Both the position numbers and the translations under genes were made by a program. Shown one piece after another: positions 1 to 8,982 of a DNA stretch of 20,258 nucleotides; the first letter of the stretch is position 1, and each line of letters starts with the position of its first letter. The notes beneath the pieces are model-generated. The model did no database searches, had not been told where the DNA came from, and saw nothing but the letters and a program-made list of their open reading frames with translations. The stretch lies in contig JBOGGX010000084.1 in assembly GCA_050744245.1 (NCBI GenBank), forward strand, positions 1 to 20,258, given 5' to 3'. The DNA is from JBOGGX01 sp050744245. Its GTDB lineage: Bacteria > Actinomycetota > Acidimicrobiia > Acidimicrobiales > JBOGGX01.

Positions 1-24
1 GTGCCGGGGTGCCGGGGTGCCGGG
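1..24 (+). repeat. Three tandem copies of an 8-bp GTG-bearing repeat
   Basis: The unit GTGCCGGG occurs three times without a gap at the window start. Each unit carries a GTG and a G-run resembling a ribosome-binding core. Because 8 is not a multiple of 3, the GTGs fall in three different frames, and only the one at 17 is in frame with the acyltransferase. The repeat may continue upstream of the window. Confidence 0.75.
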
Positions 25-1540
25 GGGCGGACGGGGGCCGGGGGGCGGGCGGGGGGCGGGCGGCCCCTACTATCGGCCCGTGTTCCGCCGGGGGCTCGAC
101 CGGGTGCTGGCCGGGGTGGTGCGGGTCGCGGCCCGTGGGGTCTTCCGCCGGCTCGAGGTCGACGGCATCGACGGGATCCCGCACGGCCGGCCCATGGTGC
201 TCGTGGCCAACCACTACAACGGCCTGGTCGACGCGGTGGCGGTGATCGCCGCCCTGGGGCGGCTGCCTCGCTTCCTGGCCAAGGCCACGCTGTGGAACGT
301 CGTGCCCGCCCGCCCGTTCCTGTGGCTGGCCGGTCTCATCCCGGTGCACCGGCAAGTCGACGACGGGGCCGGCTCGGCCAACGTGTCGATGTTCGCCGCG
401 GCCGAGGCCTGCCTGGCCGCGGGCGGGACGGTCGCCGTCTTTCCCGAGGGCATCACCCACGACTCGCCGCGCCTGGCACCGATCCGCACCGGTGCGGCTC
501 GGATCGCGCTCGGCGCCCACGAGGCGGGCGTCGCCGGGGTGCTGGTCGTCCCGCTCGGGATCACCTACGAGGACAAGGTGGCGCTGCGCTCACGCGTCCT
601 CGTGCGGGCCGGGCGCCCGCTGTCGATCGACGACGACGAGCCGACGCTGGTGGCACCGGACGGGCGGGTCAGCGACGACGACCATGCGACCGTGCGCCGG
701 GTCACCGACGAGATCGGCGCCCGGCTCCAGGAGGTGTCGGCCGACTTCGACAGCTTCCTCGAGGGTGCCGGGTTGGCCATGGCCGCCGAGGTCACGCTGC
801 GCGAGGAGGTCGACCATCCCCGCCAACCGGTGCCGCTGGCCGACCGGGAGGCGCTGGCGGCGCGCCTCGCCGATCTGCCCGACGCAGACCGCGGTGCCGT
901 CCTCGACGAGCTCGGCCGGTACAGCCTGGCGCTCGACGCGTTGCACGTCACCGACGAGCTGCTCGTGCCCCGGTTGACGACCAGGGCCGTCGTCCGCCGG
1001 GTCATCCTCCTGCTGCTGGCCGTGGTGGTGCTCGCCCCGTTGGCCCTGGCCGGCGTGCTCATCAACGCCCTACCTGCCGTCATCGCCGCCGTGGCCGGGC
1101 TGGCCGTCCGCACCCCGGTGACCAAGGGCACGGTCAGGCTGTTGGTCGGGCTGGTCGTGTTCCCGCTCACCTGGGTGTTGCTGGCCTGGTTCGACGTCGG
1201 CGATGCGCTCATCGGTTCGTGGCTGGCCGCCCTGACCTTCCCCCTCACGCCGGTCGTCGACCTCGTGTTCGACGGACGCGAGGGGTTCTGGGCCTCGTTG
1301 GTCGTGTTCCTCACCGCGCCGATCTTCGGGTTCTGCGCCATCTACCTGCTCGACCGGGTGTTCGCCCTCATCAGCGAGTGGTTCGGCTGGCACGCGGTCG
1401 TGGCCCGCCGGGGCCAGCTGCAGGAGCTGCTGGAGCAACGAGCGGCGCTCGTCGCCACCATGCGCCGGCTCACGGCGGGTCCGCCGCCGCCGACGAGTCC
1501 ACGTCCCGCTCATAGGGGAACCCCAGCTCCGGCGCGGTGA
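17..1540 (+). CDS. PlsC-superfamily membrane glycerolipid acyltransferase (Sct1/Gpt2-like)
   Basis: Predicted to transfer an acyl chain to glycerol-3-phosphate, lysophosphatidate or DHAP at the membrane. Visible motifs are the acyltransferase block NHYNGLVD near residue 68 and FPEGITHDSP near residue 143, followed by a basic/small-residue stretch (IRTGAARIAL). The H and D are separated by five residues (HX5D) instead of the usual HX4D. That spacing, plus FPEGxxHD and a C-terminal half with several hydrophobic segments (about residues 328-360, 370-395, 430-460), recalls the yeast Sct1/Gpt2-type branch. At 507 aa it is about twice a bacterial PlsC. The GTG at 17 lies in a tandem repeat and the frame is open to the window edge, so the true start may be upstream or at the GTG at 80. 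The last 71 bases overlap the convergent pyrE gene. The exact substrate is not decidable from sequence. Confidence 0.8.
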   Translation: MPGGGRGPGGGRGAGGPYYRPVFRRGLDRVLAGVVRVAARGVFRRLEVDGIDGIPHGRPMVLVANHYNGLVDAVAVIAALGRLPRFLAKATLWNVVPARPFLWLAGLIPVHRQVDDGAGSANVSMFAAAEACLAAGGTVAVFPEGITHDSPRLAPIRTGAARIALGAHEAGVAGVLVVPLGITYEDKVALRSRVLVRAGRPLSIDDDEPTLVAPDGRVSDDDHATVRRVTDEIGARLQEVSADFDSFLEGAGLAMAAEVTLREEVDHPRQPVPLADREALAARLADLPDADRGAVLDELGRYSLALDALHVTDELLVPRLTTRAVVRRVILLLLAVVVLAPLALAGVLINALPAVIAAVAGLAVRTPVTKGTVRLLVGLVVFPLTWVLLAWFDVGDALIGSWLAALTFPLTPVVDLVFDGREGFWASLVVFLTAPIFGFCAIYLLDRVFALISEWFGWHAVVARRGQLQELLEQRAALVATMRRLTAGPPPPTSPRPAHRGTPAPAR

Positions 1541-2066
1541 CGAGGGCGAGGAACGGCAACCCGTCGGCCGCGGCCAGCGCCGCCACCGTGCCTCCCCGGT
1601 CGACGACGCTCAACAGCAGCACGGGCACGGCCCCGGCCGCCCGGACGACCGCCGCCGCCTCGAGCATCGACACGCCGCGGGTCACGGCATCCTCGGTGAT
1701 CACCACCCGGTCGCCGGGCTCGAGGGCGCCGGCGATCCGGCCACCGGCGCCGTGGTCCTTGACCTCCTTGCGCACGCTGAAGCTGCGCAGCATCCGGCCC
1801 TGGCTCGCGGCCGCGCCGGCGGTGCCGAACGCGACCGCGTCGGCGCCCATCGTGAGGCCGCCGATGGCGGTGGCGTCGGACGGCATGTCGACCAAGGCGG
1901 CCGCGGCCACCAGGAGCATCCCCTCCGGGCGGCACGTGGTCTGCTTGGCGTCGCAGAACCAGGTGCTGCGCCGGCCCGACTTGAGCACGAAGTCACCCCG
2001 GCGGACGGCGTGGGCGAACAGGTGGTCGCGCAACGCGGGGTGGCGGGCCGGAACGGGCTCGGTCAT
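1470..2066 (-). CDS. pyrE: Orotate phosphoribosyltransferase
   Basis: Catalyses orotate + PRPP to OMP, the fifth step of pyrimidine synthesis, in the cytosol. The 198-aa protein has the OPRTase signature KSGRRSTWFCDAK (residues 29-41), the catalytic-loop motif SVRKEVKDHG (about 97-106) and the PRPP-binding loop VVITEDAVTRGVS (121-133). The loop carries R130 and V132 where the common form has T and G; I believe a branch of actinobacterial PyrE proteins has similar loops, but could not check. The start ATG overlaps the stop of the upstream membrane-protein gene (ATGA), indicating translational coupling. It is the last gene of the pur cluster, and its 3' end runs 71 bases into the convergent acyltransferase gene. 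Confidence 0.9.
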   Translation of the reverse strand: MTEPVPARHPALRDHLFAHAVRRGDFVLKSGRRSTWFCDAKQTTCRPEGMLLVAAAALVDMPSDATAIGGLTMGADAVAFGTAGAAASQGRMLRSFSVRKEVKDHGAGGRIAGALEPGDRVVITEDAVTRGVSMLEAAAVVRAAGAVPVLLLSVVDRGGTVAALAAADGLPFLALVTAPELGFPYERDVDSSAAADPP

Positions 2067-2590
2067 GTGGGCCGCGACCTTCTGATGATGAAGACGATCA
2101 ACCCCGCGAGCACGACCACCAGGCCCGCGGTCGCGGTCACGATCCAGTTGCGCCGCCGGCGATCGTCGGCGCCGGGGTGGATGTCGTAGTCGTCGAGGAT
2201 CTGGAATTGGTCCTCAGTCAGCAGCGGCCCGTCGGCGGTGTTGTCGTTGACGAGCACGGCCTGGGCCCGCTCACGGTCGATCCACAGCTCGACCGGCTGG
2301 CCCTCCAGATCGGTGATCGTGACCCAGACGTCGAACTCGGCGTCGCCCTCCGGTTCGGGGTAGGCGTCGGCCCGCACCTCGGGCCGGACCGAGCCCTCGG
2401 TGAACCCGGCCGCCTCGAGGGCGCCGGCCGTGAACTGGCGGGCGTCCTCCCGGTCAAGATCGGGCCGCGGCTGGAGCCAGGCCACCACCGCAACGGCCAC
2501 CGCGACGGCGGCGGCCAGCAAAGCGACCACGACGACCACCCACGAAACCGGTGCGCGTCGCGGCGGGCCGGGACCGGTCGCGGAGGTCAC
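2063..2590 (-). CDS. Two-TM membrane protein of unknown function
   Basis: I do not recognise this 175-aa protein. It has a short Pro/Arg-rich N-terminus and a strongly hydrophobic segment at about residues 16-38 rich in V and A. An acidic extracytoplasmic domain of about 105 residues follows, then an RRRR patch and a second hydrophobic segment at about 148-168 ending in RRSRP. This fits two membrane spans with both ends in the cytosol. The middle domain (FDVWVTITDLEGQPVELWI, then a DRERAQAVLV stretch) looks beta-rich and faintly recalls PepSY-like domains; that is a guess. The GTG start overlaps the purM stop (GTGA) and its own stop overlaps the pyrE start (ATGA), so it is tightly co-translated between two nucleotide-synthesis enzymes. 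Nothing in the sequence shows a nucleotide-related role. Confidence 0.75.
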   Translation of the reverse strand: MTSATGPGPPRRAPVSWVVVVVALLAAAVAVAVAVVAWLQPRPDLDREDARQFTAGALEAAGFTEGSVRPEVRADAYPEPEGDAEFDVWVTITDLEGQPVELWIDRERAQAVLVNDNTADGPLLTEDQFQILDDYDIHPGADDRRRRNWIVTATAGLVVVLAGLIVFIIRRSRPT

Positions 2591-3624
2591 GGGTTGACAA
2601 ACCGGACCTGACCGTGACCCGGTTCGATGACGCCGATCTCGCTGGCCGCGTGGCCGTAGCTGCGGACCGTGTCGAGCGTCCGGAACACGTCGTCAGCCGG
2701 GACGACGAGGATCATGCCGAGGCCGAGGTTGAAGACCTTGCGCATCTCCTGGTCGGACACGTCGCCCAGCCTCTGGATCTCGCCGAAGATCCTCGGCCGT
2801 TCCCAGCTGCGCCGGTCGAGCACGGCGTCCGCGTTCCGGGGCAGCACGCGGCCCAGGTTGCCGGGGATGCCGCCGCCGGTGATGTGGGCGGCGGCGTGGA
2901 CGTCGACGGCCCGCAGGACGGCCTGGACGGCGGGGGCGTAGATGACCGATGGTTCGAGGAGCTCGTCGGCCAGTGAGCGGTGGGCACCGTCGAAGGCGGG
3001 CTCGTCGAGCCGGCGGCCGGCCAACTCCATGAGCACCCGGCGGGCCAGCGAGTAGCCGTTCGAGCGCAGGCCGGGGGACGGAAGGCCGACGAGCACGTCG
3101 CCCGGCCTGACCTGGTCGCCGGTGAGGATCTGGTCACGCTCGACCACGCCGACACAGAACCCGACCAGGTCGAACTCGCCCGGCTCCATCGCCCCCGGGT
3201 GCTCGGCCATCTCGCCCCCGATCAGCGCGCAGCCCGCGGTGCGGCAACCCTCGGCCACCCCCTCGACCAGCTTGTCGATGTGGCCGGGGTCGAGGCTCCC
3301 GACGGCGATGTAGTCGAGGAAGAACAGGGGCTCGGCCCCCTGGCACACGATGTCGTCGGCGCACATGGCCACCAGGTCGATGCCGATGGTGGCGAAGCGA
3401 CCGGTGGCCTGGGCGATCAGGGCCTTGGTCCCCACCCCGTCGGTGGCCGACACCAGCACCGGGCTCTGGAACCGGTGCCTGGGAAAGGCGAACAGCCCCC
3501 CGAAGCCCCCGATGTCGCCGATGACCTCAGGCCGAAAGGTCGACCTGACGTGTCGCCGTATCCGCTCGACCGCCTCCTCGCCCGCGGCGATGCTCACCCC
3601 GGACGCTTCGTAGGTCTCCCCCAT
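2587..3624 (-). CDS. purM: Phosphoribosylformylglycinamidine cyclo-ligase (AIR synthetase)
   Basis: ATP-dependent ring closure of FGAM to AIR, a cytosolic step of purine synthesis. The 345-aa protein beginning MGETYEASGVSIAAGEEAVE has the family hallmarks: VSATDGVGTK (ATP/substrate loop), GIDLVAMCADDIVCQGAEPL, GGEMAEHPG and ITGGGIPGNLGRVLP. An in-frame open stretch runs 23 residues further upstream, but it would overlap the end of purF and lacks family similarity, so I chose the ATG at 3624, ten bases after the purF stop. Length and motif order are normal. The next gene starts inside its stop codon (GTGA overlap). Confidence 0.95.
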   Translation of the reverse strand: MGETYEASGVSIAAGEEAVERIRRHVRSTFRPEVIGDIGGFGGLFAFPRHRFQSPVLVSATDGVGTKALIAQATGRFATIGIDLVAMCADDIVCQGAEPLFFLDYIAVGSLDPGHIDKLVEGVAEGCRTAGCALIGGEMAEHPGAMEPGEFDLVGFCVGVVERDQILTGDQVRPGDVLVGLPSPGLRSNGYSLARRVLMELAGRRLDEPAFDGAHRSLADELLEPSVIYAPAVQAVLRAVDVHAAAHITGGGIPGNLGRVLPRNADAVLDRRSWERPRIFGEIQRLGDVSDQEMRKVFNLGLGMILVVPADDVFRTLDTVRSYGHAASEIGVIEPGHGQVRFVNP

Positions 3625-3634
3625 CGCGTACCCG

Positions 3635-5098
3635 TCAGTCGGTCGGCAGCAGCTGGGGCTGGTCGCCGTCGGCGGGCTCGGCGACCCCGGCATCGGTTTC
3701 GAGGACGTCCTTGCGCAGGGTGACCGGCACCGCGACGGGATAGTCGCCGGTGAGGCAGGCCGTGCAGAAGCCGGCGCGGGTGGCCCCCGTGGCGTCGATG
3801 AGCCGCTCGAGGTCGAGGTAGGCCAGGCTGTCGGCGTCGACGTAGTCGCGGATCTCGTCGACGGTCAGCCCCGCGGCCAGCAGCTCGCCCCGGTCGCCGG
3901 TGTCCATGCCGTAGAAGCACGGCCACCGGTACGGCGGCGAAGTGATGCGCAGGTGGACCTGGCCCGCCCCGGCCTCGCGCAGCATCCGCACCAGCTGCTT
4001 CTGGGTCGTCCCCCGCACGATCGAGTCGTCGACCACGACCAGCCGCTTGCCGGCGATGTTCTCCCGCAACGGGTTGAGCTTCATCCTCACCCCGACGTCG
4101 CGCATGCCCTGCGATGGAGCGATGAACGTCCGGCCGATGTAGCGGTTCTTGACCAACCCCTGGCCGTAGGGGATCCCGCTCCTGCGGGCGTAGCCCTCGG
4201 CCGCCGGGATGCCGGACTCCGGGACGCCCATCACCATGTCGGCGTCGACCGGCGCCTGCCGAGCCAGCTCCTCGCCCATTCGGATGCGGGCCTGGTGGAT
4301 GCTGCGCCCGTACAGCCGGCTGTCGGGCCGGGCGAAGTAGACGAACTCGAACAGGCACAGCTTGGGGTCGACCGCGGCCGGAGCGAACGGGCGCAACGAG
4401 CGGGTGCCGGTGGCGTCGATCACGAGCATCTCACCCGGGTCGAGCTCCCTGACGAAGTGGGCACCGATGATGTCGAGGGCCGGGGTCTCCGATGCGATCA
4501 CCCAGCCTCGGTCGAGCCGACCCAGGCACAGCGGCCGGAACCCGTGCGGGTCGCGCACCCCGATGACGTGGGCCTCGTCGCAGAGCACGAGCGAGAAGGC
4601 ACCTTCGAGCCTGGGCAGGACCTCGAGCAGCGCCCGCTCGAGCTCGCGCCCGTCGCTCAGCTCGTCGCGCGCCGCGAGCTCGCTGGCGAGCAGCTCGGCG
4701 ACGAGGTCGCTGTCGCTGCTGACCGTGCCCGGAAGCATGCCGCCCTGCTGGGCGAGCGCCTCGGTGTTGGTGAGGTTTCCGTTGTGGCCCAGGGCGAAGC
4801 CTGATTCGCTCACGCTGCGGTACACCGGCTGGGCGTTGCGCCAGGTCGACGAGCCGGTGGTCGAGTAGCGGGTGTGGCCGATGGCCAGGTGACCGTTGAG
4901 CGCGGCCAGGGTGCGGTCGTCGAAGGCGTTGGACACGAGTCCCTGCTCCTTGACCACGGTGATCGAGTCGCCGTCGGAGACGGCCATGCCCGCCGCCTCC
5001 TGGCCCCGATGCTGAAGGGCGAACAGGCCGAGGTAGGTGAGGTGGGACACGGGCTGGCCCGGGCCGTACACACCGAAGACGCCGCACGCTTCCTTCAC
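3635..5098 (-). CDS. purF: Amidophosphoribosyltransferase (glutamine PRPP amidotransferase)
   Basis: Commits PRPP to purine synthesis by making 5-phosphoribosylamine from PRPP and glutamine. I chose the GTG at 5098, giving VKEACGVFGVYGP: Cys5 would become the N-terminal glutaminase nucleophile after removal of a four-residue propeptide, as in the Bacillus-type enzyme. Glutaminase features include LQHRGQEAAG, GHTRYSTTG and LGHNGNL. The PRPP loop LVVVDDSIVRGTT lies in the C-terminal half. Cysteines at KLCLFEFVYFARPDS, PCFYGMD and FCTACLTGDYP match the pattern of the [4Fe-4S] class of PurF. The length of 487 aa is normal. The same frame stays open for about 345 more codons upstream across purL, but that part is out-of-frame shadow. 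No clear ribosome-binding site is seen. A 65-bp gap separates it from purL. Confidence 0.95.
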   Translation of the reverse strand: MKEACGVFGVYGPGQPVSHLTYLGLFALQHRGQEAAGMAVSDGDSITVVKEQGLVSNAFDDRTLAALNGHLAIGHTRYSTTGSSTWRNAQPVYRSVSESGFALGHNGNLTNTEALAQQGGMLPGTVSSDSDLVAELLASELAARDELSDGRELERALLEVLPRLEGAFSLVLCDEAHVIGVRDPHGFRPLCLGRLDRGWVIASETPALDIIGAHFVRELDPGEMLVIDATGTRSLRPFAPAAVDPKLCLFEFVYFARPDSRLYGRSIHQARIRMGEELARQAPVDADMVMGVPESGIPAAEGYARRSGIPYGQGLVKNRYIGRTFIAPSQGMRDVGVRMKLNPLRENIAGKRLVVVDDSIVRGTTQKQLVRMLREAGAGQVHLRITSPPYRWPCFYGMDTGDRGELLAAGLTVDEIRDYVDADSLAYLDLERLIDATGATRAGFCTACLTGDYPVAVPVTLRKDVLETDAGVAEPADGDQPQLLPTD

Positions 5099-5163
5099 CC
5101 GGCCATGATCGCACGCCAGGGCCGGGTTGCCGCGAACGCCCCTCCCGTCCCGCCGCGGAAGAA

Positions 5164-7407
<2,244 letters not shown>

Positions 7408-7414
7408 GGGCTCG

Positions 7415-7420
7415 ACGGTA
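7415..7420 (-). promoter_or_regulatory. Putative -10 element for a leaderless purL transcript
   Basis: On the - strand the hexamer TACCGT (TANNNT pattern) ends seven bases before the purL GTG. Transcription would start at or next to the start codon, and no ribosome-binding site is seen. No convincing -35 was found. Confidence 0.3.
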
Positions 7421-7445
7421 TCCGAGCCGCTCCGCTCCCCGGGTC

Positions 7446-7458
7446 ATGGTCGAACCAT
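7446..7458. promoter_or_regulatory. Small inverted repeat in the divergent purL/unknown-gene promoter region
   Basis: ATGGT-CGA-ACCAT is a perfect 5+3+5 inverted repeat located between the divergent starts of purL and the 137-aa gene. It could be an operator for either gene. Short dyads like this also arise by chance. Confidence 0.2.
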
Positions 7459-7471
7459 CGGTTGGGCACGG

Positions 7472-7500
7472 TTGAAAGAACGCCGCCGGTGTGCTTCTAT
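7472..7500 (+). promoter_or_regulatory. Putative promoter of the inverted 137-aa gene
   Basis: A good -35-like TTGAAA (7472-7477) is followed, after 17 bases, by a weak -10-like TTCTAT (7495-7500). Initiation about 7-9 bases later would fall at the ATG at 7509, again suggesting a leaderless or near-leaderless transcript. The -10 match is poor. Confidence 0.3.
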
Positions 7501-7508
7501 TTGAGATT

Positions 7509-7922
7509 ATGAGCCCTCGATCCGGCCCCCGTGCCATGACCGACGAACACAAGGCTGCCTTGTCCGAAGGACGGCTGCAGGGCCGAGCGGTCCGCCGCTA
7601 TCTCGAAGCCCTCGAAGCCCACAAACCGAAGCGCGGGCGGAAGCGCACTTCTGATTCCATCAAGAAACGGCTGGCGAAGATCGACGCCGAACTCCCCGAA
7701 GCCGATCGGGTGAAGTCGCTCCATCTGGTGCAGGAGCGCATCGATCTCGAGAGCGAACTCGCCGGCATGGACGAGACCGTCGACCTCACCGCGCTGGAGA
7801 ACGACTTCGTCAAGGCGGCCGCCCCGTACAGCCAGCGACGCGGAATCTCCTACACCGCGTGGCGCACCCTCGGTGTACCTGCCGCGGTGCTCAAGCAGGC
7901 CGGCGTCCGCCGGGGCGGCTGA
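7509..7922 (+). CDS. Conserved-looking small basic helical protein of unknown function
   Basis: The 137-aa protein starts MSPRSGPRAMTDEHKAALSE. A GTG at 7491 (six residues longer) and an ATG at 7536 are alternative starts; the similarity I recall begins at MTDEHKAALSEGR. It is charged and mostly helical: a basic patch KPKRGRKRTSDSIKKRL (about 44-60), an acidic middle helix (VQERIDLESELAGMDE) and a compact C-terminal motif YSQRRGISYTAWRTLGVPA followed by AVLKQAGV. From memory, many actinobacteria carry a similar protein with this ending, annotated only as hypothetical; I could not search. The basic patch and helix-turn-helix-like tail would suit nucleic-acid binding, but that is inference. It lies on the + strand within the - strand pur cluster, divergent from purL and ending six bases from the purQ stop. 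Codon use looks as GC-rich as its neighbours. Confidence 0.8.
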   Translation: MSPRSGPRAMTDEHKAALSEGRLQGRAVRRYLEALEAHKPKRGRKRTSDSIKKRLAKIDAELPEADRVKSLHLVQERIDLESELAGMDETVDLTALENDFVKAAAPYSQRRGISYTAWRTLGVPAAVLKQAGVRRGG

Positions 7923-7928
7923 CCCGCC

Positions 7929-8627
7929 TCAGCTCGCGGCCAGGGCGTCCGCGGGCGACGAACGCGCTGCGGCCGCCAGCAGCGACCGCAGCAACGGTGC
8001 CCCATCGGTTGAACCGAGCAGGCCGTGACACGCCCGCTCCGGGTGGGGCATCAACCCGATGACGTTTCTTCCCTCATTACAGACGCCGGCGATGCCGTCG
8101 ATGGAGCCGTTGGGGTTGTCGACGTAGCGCAGGATGACGCGGTCGTCGGCGCGCAGCTCGGCCAGGGTTTCGGCCGAGCAGGTGAAGTTCCCCTCGAAGT
8201 GATTGATGGGGATCCGCAGCACGGAACCGGCCCGTGCCTCCCCGGTGAGGGCGGAGTCGACCGTCTCGACCCTGACCTCGACGGTCGTGCAAAGGAATCG
8301 CAATCCCCGGTTCTTCTGCAGCGCTCCCGGCAACAACCCCGCCTCGGTCAGGACCTGGAAACCGTTGCAGATGCCGACCACCGGCCCGCCGTCACGGGCG
8401 AACGCCTCGACGGCCGGCATGATCGGCGAGAAGCGGGCGATGGCGCCCGGGCGGAGATAATCGCCGTGGGCGAAACCCCCAGGCACGACGACGGCGTCGA
8501 CCCCGGACACCGTGCGGTCGCCGTGCCACAGGAGCTCGGCCCGCCCGCCGAGCAGACCCACCGCCTCCATCACGTCGCGTTCGCAGTTCGACCCGGGGAA
8601 CAGGATGACCCCGACGCGGGCGGTCAC
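7929..8627 (-). CDS. purQ: Phosphoribosylformylglycinamidine synthase glutaminase subunit
   Basis: Class I glutamine amidotransferase that supplies ammonia to PurL. The 232-aa protein starts VTARVGVILFPGSNCERDV. It shows the nucleophile motif GICNGFQVL (Cys87), the oxyanion-region PGGFAHGDYLRPG (about 49-61), the INHFEGNF segment and the His-Glu pair in MPHPERAC (His195, Glu197), so the catalytic triad is complete. I chose the GTG at 8627 because it overlaps the purS stop (GTGA) and fits the family N-terminus. The frame is open 105 codons further upstream through purS, which is shadow. The stop lies six bases from the convergent 137-aa gene. Confidence 0.95.
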   Translation of the reverse strand: MTARVGVILFPGSNCERDVMEAVGLLGGRAELLWHGDRTVSGVDAVVVPGGFAHGDYLRPGAIARFSPIMPAVEAFARDGGPVVGICNGFQVLTEAGLLPGALQKNRGLRFLCTTVEVRVETVDSALTGEARAGSVLRIPINHFEGNFTCSAETLAELRADDRVILRYVDNPNGSIDGIAGVCNEGRNVIGLMPHPERACHGLLGSTDGAPLLRSLLAAAARSSPADALAAS

Positions 8628-8890
8628 AGCGGCTCCTGCGCGGCGCGGTCGACCCGGATCACCGCGTCCTCGATCACCGGGTTGGTCAGAAAGCGGCGGC
8701 ACAGCTCGTCGACCTCGGCCCGGGCCGTTTCCTCGTTCTCGGCCTCGATCGAGAACCGAACGAGCTTGCCCACCCTGACCCCGGACACGCCGTCGAAGCC
8801 GAGGGTGGGGAGCGACCGCTCGATGGTGGCGCCCTGCGGGTCGGCGACCCCTTGGCGCAGTTGGACCTCGACGGCGACCGAGAACCGCAT
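8624..8890 (-). CDS. purS: Phosphoribosylformylglycinamidine synthase subunit PurS
   Basis: Small non-catalytic subunit that bridges PurL and PurQ and is needed for ammonia transfer. The 88-aa protein starts MRFSVAVEVQLRQGVADPQG and contains VRVGKLVRFSIEAENEE and the end pattern CRRFLTNPVIEDAVI, all typical of PurS. Its ATG at 8890 has no clear Shine-Dalgarno; a TANNNT hexamer sits six bases upstream. Its stop overlaps the purQ start. It is the first gene of the pur cluster. Confidence 0.93.
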   Translation of the reverse strand: MRFSVAVEVQLRQGVADPQGATIERSLPTLGFDGVSGVRVGKLVRFSIEAENEETARAEVDELCRRFLTNPVIEDAVIRVDRAAQEPL

Positions 8891-8896
8891 GACCCA

Positions 8897-8908
8897 ACCC
8901 TAGAGGGT
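8897..8908 (-). promoter_or_regulatory. Putative -10 and overlapping inverted repeat before purS
   Basis: On the - strand TAGGGT (TANNNT pattern) lies six bases before the purS ATG, compatible with a leaderless transcript. It sits in the inverted repeat ACCCT-AG-AGGGT (8897-8908), which could be an operator covering the -10. No good -35 was seen. Confidence 0.3.
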
Positions 8909-8946
8909 GCCGGTCGCGTCGCCCGAGCACCGGCCAGGTCACGGTT

Positions 8947-8982
8947 GCCCGATCCCGCCCGATCCCGCCCGATCCCGCCCGA
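8947..8982. repeat. Decanucleotide tandem repeat upstream of purS
   Basis: The unit GCCCGATCCC is repeated three times, followed by a partial fourth copy (GCCCGA). The period of 10 bp is close to one helical turn, so identical faces of the DNA would be presented about 57-92 bp upstream of the purS start. It may be a regulatory array or only a slippage product. Confidence 0.8.

Noticed and set aside
8628..8942. N-terminal extension of purQ through purS
   Set aside because: It overlaps purS completely in a different frame. The family N-terminus and the GTGA overlap support the start at 8627.
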